Assembly: GCA_047619485.1 (NCBI GenBank)
Contig: JBLHKE010000007.1
Coordinates: 1 to 32,137, forward strand
Length of the DNA stretch: 32,137 nt
Source: JBLHKE01 sp047619485
GTDB taxonomy: Bacteria > Verrucomicrobiota > Verrucomicrobiia > Verrucomicrobiales > DEV007
Reading direction: 5' to 3'
Both the position numbers and the translations under genes were made by a program. Position 1 is the first letter of the stretch. Every line of letters starts with the position of its first letter. Shown here piece after piece: positions 1-9,090 of the stretch. The notes below the pieces were generated by a model that ran no database searches, was not told where the DNA came from, and saw only the letters and a program-made list of their open reading frames with translations.

Positions 1-654
1 GGGATCTCGCTCGCGCAGGTAGGCGAGTTCGGCATCGTGATTTCGGGAATCGCGAACACCGCAGGTCTGATCGATGGCGACCTGTTCCGCCTGCTAGTTT
101 CGGCGACGCTGATTTCGCTGTTTTTGACTCCGCTATTGGTCAGTAAGGCGTTGCCGATCGGATGCTTGGTCGAACGGTTGCTGCCTAGGATAGCGGGGCG
201 GTCAAATGCGAGTGAGGCCGAGGAAGGGGAGAGCGAAGGGCTTCGCGATCACGTCATTATCGCTGGATTTGGTCCCTCGGGGCAACAGGTCGGGGAGGCG
301 CTCATCCAGATCGAACAGCCGGGGATTGTCCTCGACCTGCGGCCGGTGAACGTTGATCTAGCACACTCGATGGGGCTACAGGCGGCGCTCGGCGATGCTT
401 CCAATCTCGATGTCTTGGTTCATCACGGCATTTCCGAGGCCAAGGCGATCGTGATCACTGTCCCAGATCACCGTGCCTCGACCCAGATCGTTTCGGCGGT
501 TCGGACGATGGCACCGAAAATCGCGATCATCGTGCGCGCGCGCTACCACCCATTCGTTGGCGATCTCGAGCGGGCTGGCGCGACGTTTGTCATCGACGAG
601 GAATACCACACCGGACGACGGCTCGCCGCAGCGATGCGGGTTTGTTGCCAGTAG
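1..654 (+). CDS. Kef/CPA2-type cation:proton antiporter, C-terminal part with RCK (TrkA-N) domain; 5' end outside window
   Basis: The frame is open from base 1 and ends at TAG 652-654, leaving 217 residues of a longer membrane protein. The first residues, LAQVGEFGIV, match the conserved helix of monovalent cation:proton antiporter-2 proteins (KefB/KefC/YbaL type). One more hydrophobic helix follows (about residues 31-50), then a polar linker rich in Glu. A cytosolic RCK/TrkA-N nucleotide-binding domain begins near nt 250 with HVIIAGFGPSGQQVGEAL, whose GxGxxG loop binds NAD(H) or another adenine nucleotide. The protein stops soon after this domain, so no RCK_C domain is present. By family it would move K+ or Na+ against protons across the inner membrane, gated by the nucleotide. 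Which ion is not decidable here. It converges on the sulfatase gene with only 4 bp between the stop codons. Confidence 0.88.
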   Translation, partial: GISLAQVGEFGIVISGIANTAGLIDGDLFRLLVSATLISLFLTPLLVSKALPIGCLVERLLPRIAGRSNASEAEEGESEGLRDHVIIAGFGPSGQQVGEALIQIEQPGIVLDLRPVNVDLAHSMGLQAALGDASNLDVLVHHGISEAKAIVITVPDHRASTQIVSAVRTMAPKIAIIVRARYHPFVGDLERAGATFVIDEEYHTGRRLAAAMRVCCQ

Positions 655-658
655 CGGC

Positions 659-3600
659 CTATTCCAACAACTCGTCGAGGCTGTATTTGAGGAAATACAA
701 ACCGCCCAGGCCTTCGTAGAGAACGCCGATGTGGTCTTCATCGATCTGCGTCAGTGTGCTGTAGCCTCCGCCGCCGCGCGCGTCGTAGAGGTGGTGGTAT
801 TTTTCTGGCCAGGTGAGGCCTTCGTCACGGCTGACTTTCAGCGTGAAATGGTTGCGGCCGCGGGTGGTGTTGGGATTGCTGAAAATTAACAACGGTCCGT
901 GTGTTTTGTGGACGACCCGCATCAGGTCGGCGTTGCAGACTGGTTCGATCAGCGCCTTGCGGCTGGAAGGGTGCACTTGCCAGGTCTCGCCGAGATCATT
1001 CGTCGTGTAGACCGAGCGCGAACCGCCGCGGTTGTCGCGGCAGTTGATCATGATCGAGCCATCGCCAAGCTGCACGACCTGGGCCTCGGTGGTGTCGATC
1101 TTGACCCCGCTGCCGATTTTCCACGTCTGGCCGTGATCCTTGCTGTAGATGATCGTGCTGAACGGTTTACCACTGTTAGGCGCTGCGTTCTCGGCCCGGT
1201 ACTGGGCGGGGAAGACGATGGTGCCGTCTTGCAGGGTGATGCCGTTGCCAGGGCCCTGCAGCACGAAACGCCACTTGGGATCCTTGATCTGCCCGGTGAT
1301 GTTGATCGGCTCCGACCAGGTCAGGCCGTCGTCGTCGCTCTTGCTGAGCATGAACTGGCCAGTCTCCTCGGGCTTCATGCCAGGGCCGGAGCCGTTCCAC
1401 GAGCGATTCCCATGGCTCCAGGTTGCGGCCACCCAGATCGTTCCGGTGTTCTTGTCGACGAGGATGGCGGGGTCGCCGACGCCGTCATAACGCCACCTCG
1501 GATCGTTGCCCATGTCCATGATGACCCTCATCTTCTCCCAAGACTGGCCACCGTCGCTGCTGCGGCTCATGCCGACGTCGATATCGCCAGGCAGGTCGCC
1601 GCCGCTGCGGTAGCGATTGTCGTAGACGGCGATCAGTGTTCCCTGGTTGGTCGTCGCAATCCCGGGGATGCGGTAGGTGTGGGTATTGTCCTGGCCGCTC
1701 TGACGGAGTGCGAAGCCGACGCTGTTGGATGACTCGAATTTGCTGTCGATCTTCTTGCCGTCGATCTCTAGTCCGTCGAGGTGGGAATCTACTTGAGTGC
1801 CGAGCTTGGTTGCCGCGTCGACACCACCGATGATCGAAAATTGGTTGTCGCCTGCGGTGAGCGGGTGGCTACCGGCAAACTTTCCGTTTTCGATACTGCC
1901 GAGTAATTTACCGTTCGCCGTCAACTGCAGTTCGGTGGTGGTGGCGCCTTGGGTGCGGAATTCTAGGCCGCTTAGCTTCTTCGGCTCGAGGTCGCCCTCG
2001 CAGCGGATGATGAATTCGAGCAGCGGATTGTCGTTCCTACCGATGGCGATCGGGTTGACCTGCGCGGTGTCGTTCACCCCGAGCAGCTTCATCGGCTTGG
2101 ACGGAGCGATCGTGAGATCGTCTATAAGCACGCCGGTGCTTTTCGGTGCGGTGGATTTGAAGCGCAAGCTGGTCGATCCTGTTGGAATCGGGATGACGAT
2201 GTGGTTGGTGAAACCGCGCCCGACCTTGGTGGTCTTGTCGCCGCTGTGGATCTCCTTCCAATCGTCACCGATCTTGGCTTCGACTCTAAAGCTGAAGGGG
2301 CTACGGGAAGTCCAGCGCTCTGCCCAGAATTCGAGTTTGCTGTTCGGCTCGATTTTCTCTGGGGTGAATTCGACGTCGCCGAGCAGGTGCACGCACTGCC
2401 CGCCCGAGCGCGCGAGCTTCTTATCGAGTTCGACCAGGCCTACGCCGTTGTGCCAGCTGCCGCCGAATTTCGTGAACTCCTTTGGTTTTGGCGTCGCTTG
2501 TTTTTGGATCGTGTCCGTCCAGTGGTCGGTGCGGAATGGGGACACAGGTAGCCCGGTGGTGCTGATGAGATTGACGTCGGGGTTGTTCGCCCACGCGTAG
2601 CGGATCGCTTTTGGCGTTGGCACCTGATCGCTGGAGAGCCGGACGATGTTGTTCTCGATCTTGGCTTTGGCTTGATGGAACTCTTTGTCCTCACCTGCGA
2701 TTTTAAATTCGCGTGGTGCTTTGCCGTCGGCTGTCTTCAACTCTTGATCGTAGGTGAGAAAATTCAGCCCCCGTTTGATGACCCGCGGGCTGTGTCCGAT
2801 CATCTTCTTTTTGTAGACATCCGCGAGTGCAAGGTTCGCCAGCCGCTCGCCGACCGGTCGCTTGTTGGTCGGGTGGACGTTGGTCGGGTGGCCAACATCC
2901 ATCGTCACGGCCATGCCTGTATGTGGGATTTCTTCTGAGACCTCACGTTGCATCTCGCGGAACAGTGGCCAGTTGCGGTTGAGGCCGGGGAGCTGCACGA
3001 AGTAGAAGGGGAGAGTCGGATTCTTGAACGCGCTGCGCCAACTGTTGATGAGCGTGATGAAGGTGTGCTTGTTGAGCACTGGATCGATCGGCGGGCTGTT
3101 GGTGCCATCTTGGGTGGCATCCGACTCACCCTGATACCAGATCACGCCCTTGATCGGGAAATCGGCGAAGGGTGTGATCCCTGCCTGGTAGAGGAAGCCA
3201 GGCTCGAAGGGATGGTGTGGCGGTGGACCGTCGAGGGCAGCGAAGTAGCTCTTCAGGTTTTGACGCGCACGTAGCTTCGTCCAGCTGGGGAGATTTGGGT
3301 TGTTGAGCCAATCAGGGAGGGCTTTGCGCAGGACTGGATCGGCTGCGATCACGCTCTCGGGGATCCAGCTCTGCATCGGGCTGCCGCCGATGGCGTTGTG
3401 GATGATGCCGATGGGGATTTCTGCTTCTGCCCATAGACGGTGCGCGAAGTGATAGGCAACCGCGGAGAATTTCTCAAGTGTGTCCGGCATGCAGCGTTGC
3501 CAGCGCTGGGTCTGATAGTAGTTGCTCCCGTCGGTCGTTCGCAGGAGATCCAAATCGTAGGCGCGGCTGTCTGGGTAAATTTCCCCAGTCATGTCGAACA

Positions 3601-5464
3601 AGCGTATGTCGTAGTTCGACACGCCCATGAAGCTGCCGGATTGTCTCATTCCGAATCGCATGTTGGACTGGCCGGAGGCGAGCCAGACGTCGCCGACCAC
3701 GATGTTTTCGAGCGTGATGGTTTCGCTACCGCAGGTGATGGTGATGGAGCGTGGATCGGTCGAGGCACCAGCGAGTGTGAGTGGGATGGACCAGCGGCCG
3801 TTTGCGTCTGCGTTGGTTTCCAGTGTCCCTTTGCGGGCAGACAAGAGTGTCCGCGCTGCGACGGTCACCTTGGGCTTGGCGGTGCCGGTGAGGTGAACGG
3901 TTTGGTTGCGCGGCAGAACCATGTGGCTGCTGAACGGGAGGTCGATGGTGAGCTTGACGGTCGGAGCGGGGAGGCCGGACTCGAGATCACGGCGAACCTG
4001 CTTCCATCCATGTCCGGCTCCGAGCTGATCACTCAGTTGTTTCGCAAGCGCTGGTTCCTCCGCGGCGATGTTCTTTTTTTCGATCGCGCCCGCCTCGTAG
4101 AGTTCCGTGGCGACCGTCTCGTGTGTCGCGGTGTTGATCCATTCAGTGAATCGATGATTTTCGGTGCGGATCGAATACCCACGGACTTTGCCACGCGTGA
4201 ACTGGGAGAAGGCGGCGGGTTTCCAAGCTCGCTGTGGGTCATCGAGGAGTGGCAGGAAGCTGCTGCCTTCGAGGTAGCTCGGCGCGTCGATCTCCGCTGC
4301 CTCGGCGAGGGTAGGAAATAGGTCGACGAGTTCGATCAGGCGCTGGCAGGATTGGCCATTGCCCTTGGCGCCCGGCTTGCGGATCATCAGAGCCACCCGC
4401 GTGTCGAGTTCGTAGTTGGTGGTCTTGCCCCACAGGCCGTGCTCGCCGAGGTGGTAGCCGTGGTCGCTCCACAGCGCGACGATGGTGTTCTTTTCCAGCC
4501 CTTGGTTTTTGAGTTCTGTTAGTACTCGACCGATCTGCGCGTCGATGTAGCTAGTGCAGGCGTAGTAGGCATGCCTGACCTTGCGCTGGTCCGATTCGGG
4601 GATGTTGCCCTTTTTTTGCTGATCGGTGTAGCGTCGCAGTTCACCCGATCCGTGGCCGGCGAGGCGTGGGGCATCTTCTGGAAGAGCCTGATCGCCGGCG
4701 ATTGTGATCTTCTCGGGGTCGTAGAGATTCCAGTATTTTTTTGGCGCAATGTAGGGGGAGTGCGGCTTGATGAATCCGACGGCGAGAAAGAACGGCTTGT
4801 CCTGTTCTTGAGCGAGTTCCTTGAGTGAGGCGACCGCGCGGTCAGCAATCTGTCCATCGTAGAGGATCGAGTCTGGAACGTCGGGCGCCTCGGTTGCCGG
4901 GCCGAAGACTAGCTTCTTGGTCCAGTCACCTTTGCCGTAGGCCTCGGCGAATGTTTGTTTGGCGGCTTCGACTCCCTCCTCGGTGTAATAGTAGCGCGGG
5001 CCAGGGCGAAAGGCCGGGATCGACCAAGATAGCTCGTCGCCGAAGGTGTCGGCGACGGTTCGGCTCGAGCCCTCCGGGAAGACACCGTGGTAGATCTTGC
5101 CCATCGCCCGGGTGTGGTAGCCGTTGTTCTTGAACAGCTGAGGAAGGGTGGTGATATTGGGGTAGATCTTGCGAAAATGCTTGTGGTTGCCGTGGATCTG
5201 AACCGAATCCGGTCGCAGACCAGTCATGACGCTGGCGCGGGATGGTCCACAGATGGCCTGTTGGCAGTAGGCCCGGTCGAATCGCACCGCGCTGGCGGCG
5301 AATTGGTCGATGTTCGGGCTGATGATGTGTTTGTCGCCGTAGCAGCCGAGTTCGGGTCGGAGGTCGTCGATGGCGATGAAGAGGATGTTGGGACGCTCGG
5401 CGCCGGGGGCATTGGCCGCGAGCAACCGTAGAATCAGTAGTAGACTTAGAAGGGGATTTCTCAT
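659..5464 (-). CDS. Secreted trifunctional enzyme: sulfatase + sialate O-acetylesterase (SASA) + GH33 sialidase
   Basis: 1601 residues. I start at ATG 5464 because a signal peptide follows (MRNPLLSLLLILRLLAANAPGA) with GGAA about 9-12 nt upstream; a longer frame to 5563 only adds non-signal sequence. Residues about 24-485 are an iduronate-2-sulfatase-like sulfatase: metal-site DD33-34, formylglycine motif CGPSR 72-76, DH 334-335, K347. Residues about 510-960 hold a SASA/SGNH esterase: GQSN with Ser600, YQGES near 780, Asp856 and His864. A beta-sandwich (about 990-1120) and a sialidase-associated N-terminal domain (about 1127-1242) lead into a GH33 propeller (1250-1601): YRIP with Arg1265, Asp1290, Glu1460, Arg1476, Arg1537, Tyr1568 and five Asp boxes (1302, 1376, 1441, 1488, 1545). 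By family the parts remove sulfate, 9-O-acetyl groups and terminal sialic acid from host or algal glycans outside the cytoplasm. All catalytic residues I could check are present. Activity on one substrate is inference. Confidence 0.93.
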   Translation of the reverse strand: MRNPLLSLLLILRLLAANAPGAERPNILFIAIDDLRPELGCYGDKHIISPNIDQFAASAVRFDRAYCQQAICGPSRASVMTGLRPDSVQIHGNHKHFRKIYPNITTLPQLFKNNGYHTRAMGKIYHGVFPEGSSRTVADTFGDELSWSIPAFRPGPRYYYTEEGVEAAKQTFAEAYGKGDWTKKLVFGPATEAPDVPDSILYDGQIADRAVASLKELAQEQDKPFFLAVGFIKPHSPYIAPKKYWNLYDPEKITIAGDQALPEDAPRLAGHGSGELRRYTDQQKKGNIPESDQRKVRHAYYACTSYIDAQIGRVLTELKNQGLEKNTIVALWSDHGYHLGEHGLWGKTTNYELDTRVALMIRKPGAKGNGQSCQRLIELVDLFPTLAEAAEIDAPSYLEGSSFLPLLDDPQRAWKPAAFSQFTRGKVRGYSIRTENHRFTEWINTATHETVATELYEAGAIEKKNIAAEEPALAKQLSDQLGAGHGWKQVRRDLESGLPAPTVKLTIDLPFSSHMVLPRNQTVHLTGTAKPKVTVAARTLLSARKGTLETNADANGRWSIPLTLAGASTDPRSITITCGSETITLENIVVGDVWLASGQSNMRFGMRQSGSFMGVSNYDIRLFDMTGEIYPDSRAYDLDLLRTTDGSNYYQTQRWQRCMPDTLEKFSAVAYHFAHRLWAEAEIPIGIIHNAIGGSPMQSWIPESVIAADPVLRKALPDWLNNPNLPSWTKLRARQNLKSYFAALDGPPPHHPFEPGFLYQAGITPFADFPIKGVIWYQGESDATQDGTNSPPIDPVLNKHTFITLINSWRSAFKNPTLPFYFVQLPGLNRNWPLFREMQREVSEEIPHTGMAVTMDVGHPTNVHPTNKRPVGERLANLALADVYKKKMIGHSPRVIKRGLNFLTYDQELKTADGKAPREFKIAGEDKEFHQAKAKIENNIVRLSSDQVPTPKAIRYAWANNPDVNLISTTGLPVSPFRTDHWTDTIQKQATPKPKEFTKFGGSWHNGVGLVELDKKLARSGGQCVHLLGDVEFTPEKIEPNSKLEFWAERWTSRSPFSFRVEAKIGDDWKEIHSGDKTTKVGRGFTNHIVIPIPTGSTSLRFKSTAPKSTGVLIDDLTIAPSKPMKLLGVNDTAQVNPIAIGRNDNPLLEFIIRCEGDLEPKKLSGLEFRTQGATTTELQLTANGKLLGSIENGKFAGSHPLTAGDNQFSIIGGVDAATKLGTQVDSHLDGLEIDGKKIDSKFESSNSVGFALRQSGQDNTHTYRIPGIATTNQGTLIAVYDNRYRSGGDLPGDIDVGMSRSSDGGQSWEKMRVIMDMGNDPRWRYDGVGDPAILVDKNTGTIWVAATWSHGNRSWNGSGPGMKPEETGQFMLSKSDDDGLTWSEPINITGQIKDPKWRFVLQGPGNGITLQDGTIVFPAQYRAENAAPNSGKPFSTIIYSKDHGQTWKIGSGVKIDTTEAQVVQLGDGSIMINCRDNRGGSRSVYTTNDLGETWQVHPSSRKALIEPVCNADLMRVVHKTHGPLLIFSNPNTTRGRNHFTLKVSRDEGLTWPEKYHHLYDARGGGGYSTLTQIDEDHIGVLYEGLGGLYFLKYSLDELLE

Positions 5465-5522
5465 TCGTTCGGTTTCCAAAGTGGACGCTGCTGGGGGAGT
5501 TTTCGACAAGTGTTTAGTGGTC

Positions 5523-5544
5523 GCCACAGCCCACCAGTTGTGGC
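5523..5544. promoter_or_regulatory. Inverted repeat between divergent genes, candidate operator
   Basis: A perfect 6-bp inverted repeat, GCCACA (5523-5528) and TGTGGC (5539-5544), with a 10-bp spacer lies in the 102-bp gap between the sulfatase/sialidase start (5464, minus) and the regulator start (5567, plus). A dimeric GntR-type repressor would bind such a site. If the regulator started at the GTG at 5510 (GGGGGAG lies 12 nt upstream of it), the repeat would be inside the coding region, which weakens the case. Binding is inference. Confidence 0.35.
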
Positions 5545-5566
5545 AAGCTCCGAACACGCCCATAGC

Positions 5567-6628
5567 ATGAATCTGGTTCCAGAAAGAAAAAGTTTACTCG
5601 CCGCGACGACATCGGTTTTGCGGGATGCCATTCTTGCTGGCGAGTGGACGACCGAGTTGCCCGGCGAGCGCACCCTCTGCAGTCGAATGCAGGTCGGCAG
5701 GGACACCCTGCGTCTGGCGCTGAAGCAACTGGAGCGCGAGGGGGTTATCGGCGCAGGCGATCCCGGCAAGCGCAGGTCAATTCTTAAAACGGCAAAGCGC
5801 GGAACCGCTGTTGATCGGGCGGTGGCCTATCTCACACCGCATCGCCTGGAACGTCTTTCCGAGACGACGCTGGCGGAGATCGATGTGGTGCGTGGGCAAT
5901 TGGCCGATGTCGGATTCCGACTGGAGATCGTCAACAGCCCGGCTTACAACCGGAAACGGCCAGCAGCGGCGCTGAAGAAGTTGGTGGCAGAGCGCAATGC
6001 CCAAGTTTGGATGTTGCATCAGTCAACCCAACCAATGCAGCGCTGGTTTTTTGACGCTGCGGTTCCATGTCTTCTGCACGGGTTTCCGCACGAGGGGATC
6101 GATTTGCCGTTTGTCGATATCGATTACTTCGCGGCCGGTCGGCATGCTGGCGGGTTTTTGTCCGGGCGTGGCCATGAACGGATCGCGCTGGTGCGCCCGG
6201 ATGCTCGCCTGCGCGGGCTTGATCTGGCTGAGCAGGGCTTGAGTGAGGCGCTTGCGTCTCCGCTACGCATCGTCAGGGATCCGGGTGATGCGCAAGCCCT
6301 GTCCCGACAGATCGATCTGCTGCTGAAGATGGATCACCGTCCGACGGCACTGGTGCTGACGAGATCGCGCCAGGCACTAACGATTGCTACTCACCTCGGT
6401 CAAACCGGGCGCCGCGTGCCAGACGATCTTTCACTGGTGGTGCTCGACTACGTTCCATACCTCGAGTTCTTGTTGCCGAAGATGGCGTGTTATCGGATCA
6501 ATGTTCAACACGCTGCGCGGATGATGGTACGGAAGGCTCTCGAACTCGCCGGTAGTGGCTCGACCACCCGTACATCGCAGGCATTGATGCCGGATTTTGT
6601 TGCGGGCGACTCGGTCGCGAGAAAATAG
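5567..6628 (+). CDS. AraR-like chimeric transcriptional regulator (GntR winged helix + LacI-type sensor)
   Basis: 353 residues from ATG 5567. Residues about 10-75 form a GntR winged helix (LPGERTLCSRMQVGRDTLRLA, recognition helix near RDTLRLALKQLE). The remainder resembles the periplasmic-binding-protein-like sugar sensor of LacI/GalR regulators (ALVRP near 210, ALVLTRSR, SLVVLDYVP), the arrangement known from B. subtilis AraR. A GTG at 5510 is an alternative start. I prefer 5567 because the paralogue at 14213-15319 then aligns from its own Met with an identical 27-residue spacing to the GEW motif. It is divergent from the sulfatase/sialidase gene, so it probably controls that gene in response to a released sugar. 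The ligand cannot be read from the sequence. No clear Shine-Dalgarno site precedes 5567. Confidence 0.85.
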   Translation: MNLVPERKSLLAATTSVLRDAILAGEWTTELPGERTLCSRMQVGRDTLRLALKQLEREGVIGAGDPGKRRSILKTAKRGTAVDRAVAYLTPHRLERLSETTLAEIDVVRGQLADVGFRLEIVNSPAYNRKRPAAALKKLVAERNAQVWMLHQSTQPMQRWFFDAAVPCLLHGFPHEGIDLPFVDIDYFAAGRHAGGFLSGRGHERIALVRPDARLRGLDLAEQGLSEALASPLRIVRDPGDAQALSRQIDLLLKMDHRPTALVLTRSRQALTIATHLGQTGRRVPDDLSLVVLDYVPYLEFLLPKMACYRINVQHAARMMVRKALELAGSGSTTRTSQALMPDFVAGDSVARK

Positions 6629-6723
6629 AATCGCCGCGAGTGGTTTAGCGAACCAACCATCCGTTCGGCTTTGTGATGACTGGGTTAGTAGTGTCAGTTC
6701 TGCTTATCAACAACCTACTATCG

Positions 6724-8643
6724 ATGCGCAATTTTCTAATCCCCTTCGTCTTCACCCTTTCACTGGCCGCTTCCGCCCGAGCGGAAATCGTTCTTGGTGG
6801 CGCCGACACCACCATGATCGACAACTGGACGACCAACAGTGTGGTCTTCAACCAGGGCACCCAGGACGGCTTCAGCATGGACTGGGAAAACGTTGTCACG
6901 AACACTGCCGTGGTCGATAGCGCCGGCAACGAATTCGATATCGTGTGGGAGGCTGGTAACGATTACACGATCGGCCATATGTTCATGTTCAACGACACGG
7001 TTGATTTAGCTGACCTAGCTGTAGAAGGGGGCATCCAAGGCCTTGATTGGACCGCGAATTTCGAGTCCACCGAATTTGTTAACTGGTCGCCGGTTCTATC
7101 GGTAACCGACGGTGGAACTACTACCTACTACCGCTGGAACCATTCTGGGAACAATTGGAGTGGCAATGACGAGCAGGATTTTTCACTCGGTAGATTCGAC
7201 CTGTCGCAGCTCGGCAACGGCACCGGGGCTGGCGCTGGCAACACCGTGATCTGGGGGGAGATGGTAGCAATTCCAGCTGTGATCACAAACTTTGGTAACA
7301 CGCGTATCAACGGCACCAACCCGAACCTGCAGGCTACGACTGGAGTTATCCAGTTCGGCTTTATCCAGTGGGCGGGGGACGGCGGCGCTGCGCTGGCGAA
7401 CACGGCTTTCTCGACTTCGATCGATTCCTTTGAGGTGGTGGTGAACGCTGACTTCGTGCCGCCTGTGGTGCCGACTGTGATCACGGTCGCGACGACTACT
7501 GACAAATCCACCTCTGCGACTTTCCGTGGGGAGGTCACCGACGATGGCAACTCGGCGCCAAACGTGACGATCTACTACGGTACAAGTGACGGCGGCGATG
7601 TCTTTGGTGACTGGGAGAATACTGTCGATGTCGGTCTGCAGGGGGGCGCTTTCGCTGCGACTGAAAATGGGCTTTTCCCTGAGACTACATACTTTTACCG
7701 AGCATTCGCCTCCAACTCCGCTGGCGATGATTGGGCCGATACCAGCGAGAGCGTGACGACACTCGCTGCTACTGGAATCAGCACGAAACTCGCATCGAGC
7801 GCATTCTCGTATCGTTACGAGATGGATGTCGATCCCAGTAGCCAAGACCTAGATTTGGCTGGTAGTTCGAACGATTGGCGTCCTGGTGGAGTAGGCGATT
7901 TTGGAATTCCGAGCGTCTCTGGTGGAGTAGCCATCTCGGATGCGACAGCCGCGCCGCCGGAAAATCTTTTCCGCACCGACGACGCAGGTAGTATTCAGCG
8001 TCAGTCGCTGCTTGGTGGTGATTTCACGATCGAGCTAGCGGTCAAAGTCACCACTCCTGACGGTGGGGATGCTGGCATCTTCGGTTTTGCCCTCGACCCA
8101 GGTGGCGATAACAGCTCGTTCCGATTTAACATTAGCAACCAGCGGGTGAACCTGGACGGCAACGGCAACAGCGAGATCGCGACAACATCGAATGCGGATG
8201 CCTTCCACGTTTTCCGGATCGCGTGGGTGGCGGTGGTGGACGAGTACACCGTGTGGCGGGATGGCGTCGAAATATTCTCGGGCCTTACCGGGACTAACGG
8301 TCCGTTCAGTGCCGACGGCGCCTTTTTCATCGGTGACTTTTCCGGATCTCTTAGCGGCGAGTGGCAAGTCGATTACATCCGCCTGCACGACGCGGCCGTC
8401 GCTCCGGCGGCTGAGATCCCCCTCGAGATCACGGGTATTCGCCTCGTCGGTGGAAATGTTGAGATCACCTGGACGAGCACGCCGGGTTCGATTTACAGCA
8501 CACAAAAAATCACTGATCTGGAAGATGGAATCTGGCAAGAGATTGAGGAGGAAGTCCCAGCCAGCTCCGCTGCGACAACGACCTATATCTTCGAACCGCA
8601 GCCGGCTGATGATGTTAGGTTCTACCGTATTGTCGAGTTCTAG
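6724..8643 (+). CDS. Secreted LamG/concanavalin-like protein with Fn3-like domain and C-terminal FYR module
   Basis: 639 residues. The start at ATG 6724 gives a signal peptide ending SARA before EIVLGG; an upstream in-frame ATG at 6673 would bury it. The N-terminal 240 residues are beta-rich with no recognised family. About 242-350 resemble a fibronectin type III-like repeat (TTYFYRAFASNSAGD). About 360-560 resemble a LamG/concanavalin sheet (FTIELAVKVTTPDGG, YTVWRDGVEIFSG), a fold used for carbohydrate binding. The last 75 residues (ITGIRLVGGNVEITWTS ... RFYRIVEF) are the C-terminal module shared with three other secreted proteins of this window. There is no PEP-CTERM helix. It follows the regulator gene by about 95 bp on the same strand, so co-regulation is possible. 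A glycan-binding surface protein is the likeliest role, by inference. Confidence 0.8.
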   Translation: MRNFLIPFVFTLSLAASARAEIVLGGADTTMIDNWTTNSVVFNQGTQDGFSMDWENVVTNTAVVDSAGNEFDIVWEAGNDYTIGHMFMFNDTVDLADLAVEGGIQGLDWTANFESTEFVNWSPVLSVTDGGTTTYYRWNHSGNNWSGNDEQDFSLGRFDLSQLGNGTGAGAGNTVIWGEMVAIPAVITNFGNTRINGTNPNLQATTGVIQFGFIQWAGDGGAALANTAFSTSIDSFEVVVNADFVPPVVPTVITVATTTDKSTSATFRGEVTDDGNSAPNVTIYYGTSDGGDVFGDWENTVDVGLQGGAFAATENGLFPETTYFYRAFASNSAGDDWADTSESVTTLAATGISTKLASSAFSYRYEMDVDPSSQDLDLAGSSNDWRPGGVGDFGIPSVSGGVAISDATAAPPENLFRTDDAGSIQRQSLLGGDFTIELAVKVTTPDGGDAGIFGFALDPGGDNSSFRFNISNQRVNLDGNGNSEIATTSNADAFHVFRIAWVAVVDEYTVWRDGVEIFSGLTGTNGPFSADGAFFIGDFSGSLSGEWQVDYIRLHDAAVAPAAEIPLEITGIRLVGGNVEITWTSTPGSIYSTQKITDLEDGIWQEIEEEVPASSAATTTYIFEPQPADDVRFYRIVEF

Positions 8644-8699
8644 ACGATAGCGATTGTTGCGCGGGCAGGTCTACCATGTGAAGCGAAATTTCCGTGGAT

Positions 8700-9019
8700 T
8701 GCGGATGCCTGCAGCCGCTTTTGTGTCAGGATGCCGGGGCGGCCTTCTCTTTCAGATCGGTGCGGGAGCTTCGTAGGATCCGGTTCATCGAAGATTGCCC
8801 ATTGGAGATGAGGGGGCAGATAGTTTCGCCAATGGCAATTTAACACAGTAGTAGATAGGCTGAGGATCTTGCTCATCGGGAGTGAGCGGATTTTGGGTGA
8901 TCGAGCTGCCTTCCACGGAGTGCAACTCCATGCTGCTTTTCGCTCGCGGCTGATAGCCCGATAGGGTCTTGGGGAACCCGTACCCCGGCTGCAATCCACC
9001 ACCACTGCAGGCATCCGCA
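8700..9019. repeat. Inverted-repeat-bounded noncoding element, MITE/REPIN-like
   Basis: The two ends are a perfect 15-bp inverted repeat: TGCGGATGCCTGCAG at 8700-8714 and CTGCAGGCATCCGCA at 9005-9019. The 290 bp between them hold further small hairpins, for example GGAGT/ACTCC around 8918-8931 (either strand). No direct target-site duplication is obvious outside the repeats and no transposase frame is inside. It could be a nonautonomous mobile element or a structured RNA. One copy only is visible in this window. Confidence 0.35.
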
Positions 9020-9025
9020 GCCCAC

Positions 9026-9040
9026 CGAGCCTTCGGCTCG
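9026..9040. repeat. Small perfect hairpin, REP-like
   Basis: CGAGCC-TTC-GGCTCG is a 6-bp stem with a 3-base loop just outside the 15-bp inverted repeat and 51 bp beyond the stop codon of the CotH gene. There is no following T-run, so it may be part of the repeat element or a protective 3' hairpin rather than a terminator. Confidence 0.35.
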
Positions 9041-9090
9041 AATCGTTTGCCCGCGGACGGCGAGGCTTCTGTTGTGGTAGCTCTGGTTCG

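Larger units (their letters stand above)
8644..9090. other. Intergenic region without a credible gene
   Basis: This 447-bp gap lies between two convergent secreted-protein genes. A 155-codon open frame on the minus strand spans most of it but is rich in Arg, Ser and Pro, has no recognisable domain and crosses an inverted-repeat-bounded segment; I do not call it a gene. The stretch contains the 8700-9019 repeat element and a hairpin CGAGCC-TTC-GGCTCG at 9026-9040. Neither hairpin has a T-run, so no intrinsic terminator is evident. Confidence 0.6.

Noticed and set aside
899..1732. Plus-strand frame of 277 codons opposite the sialidase domain
   Set aside because: Val/Ala/Asp-rich low-information product, antisense to the propeller with five Asp boxes.
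3440..4321. Long plus-strand frame (293 codons) inside the sulfatase/sialidase gene
   Set aside because: It is antisense to a gene with clear domains. Its product has no recognisable motif, and GC-rich codons on the other strand keep the frame open.
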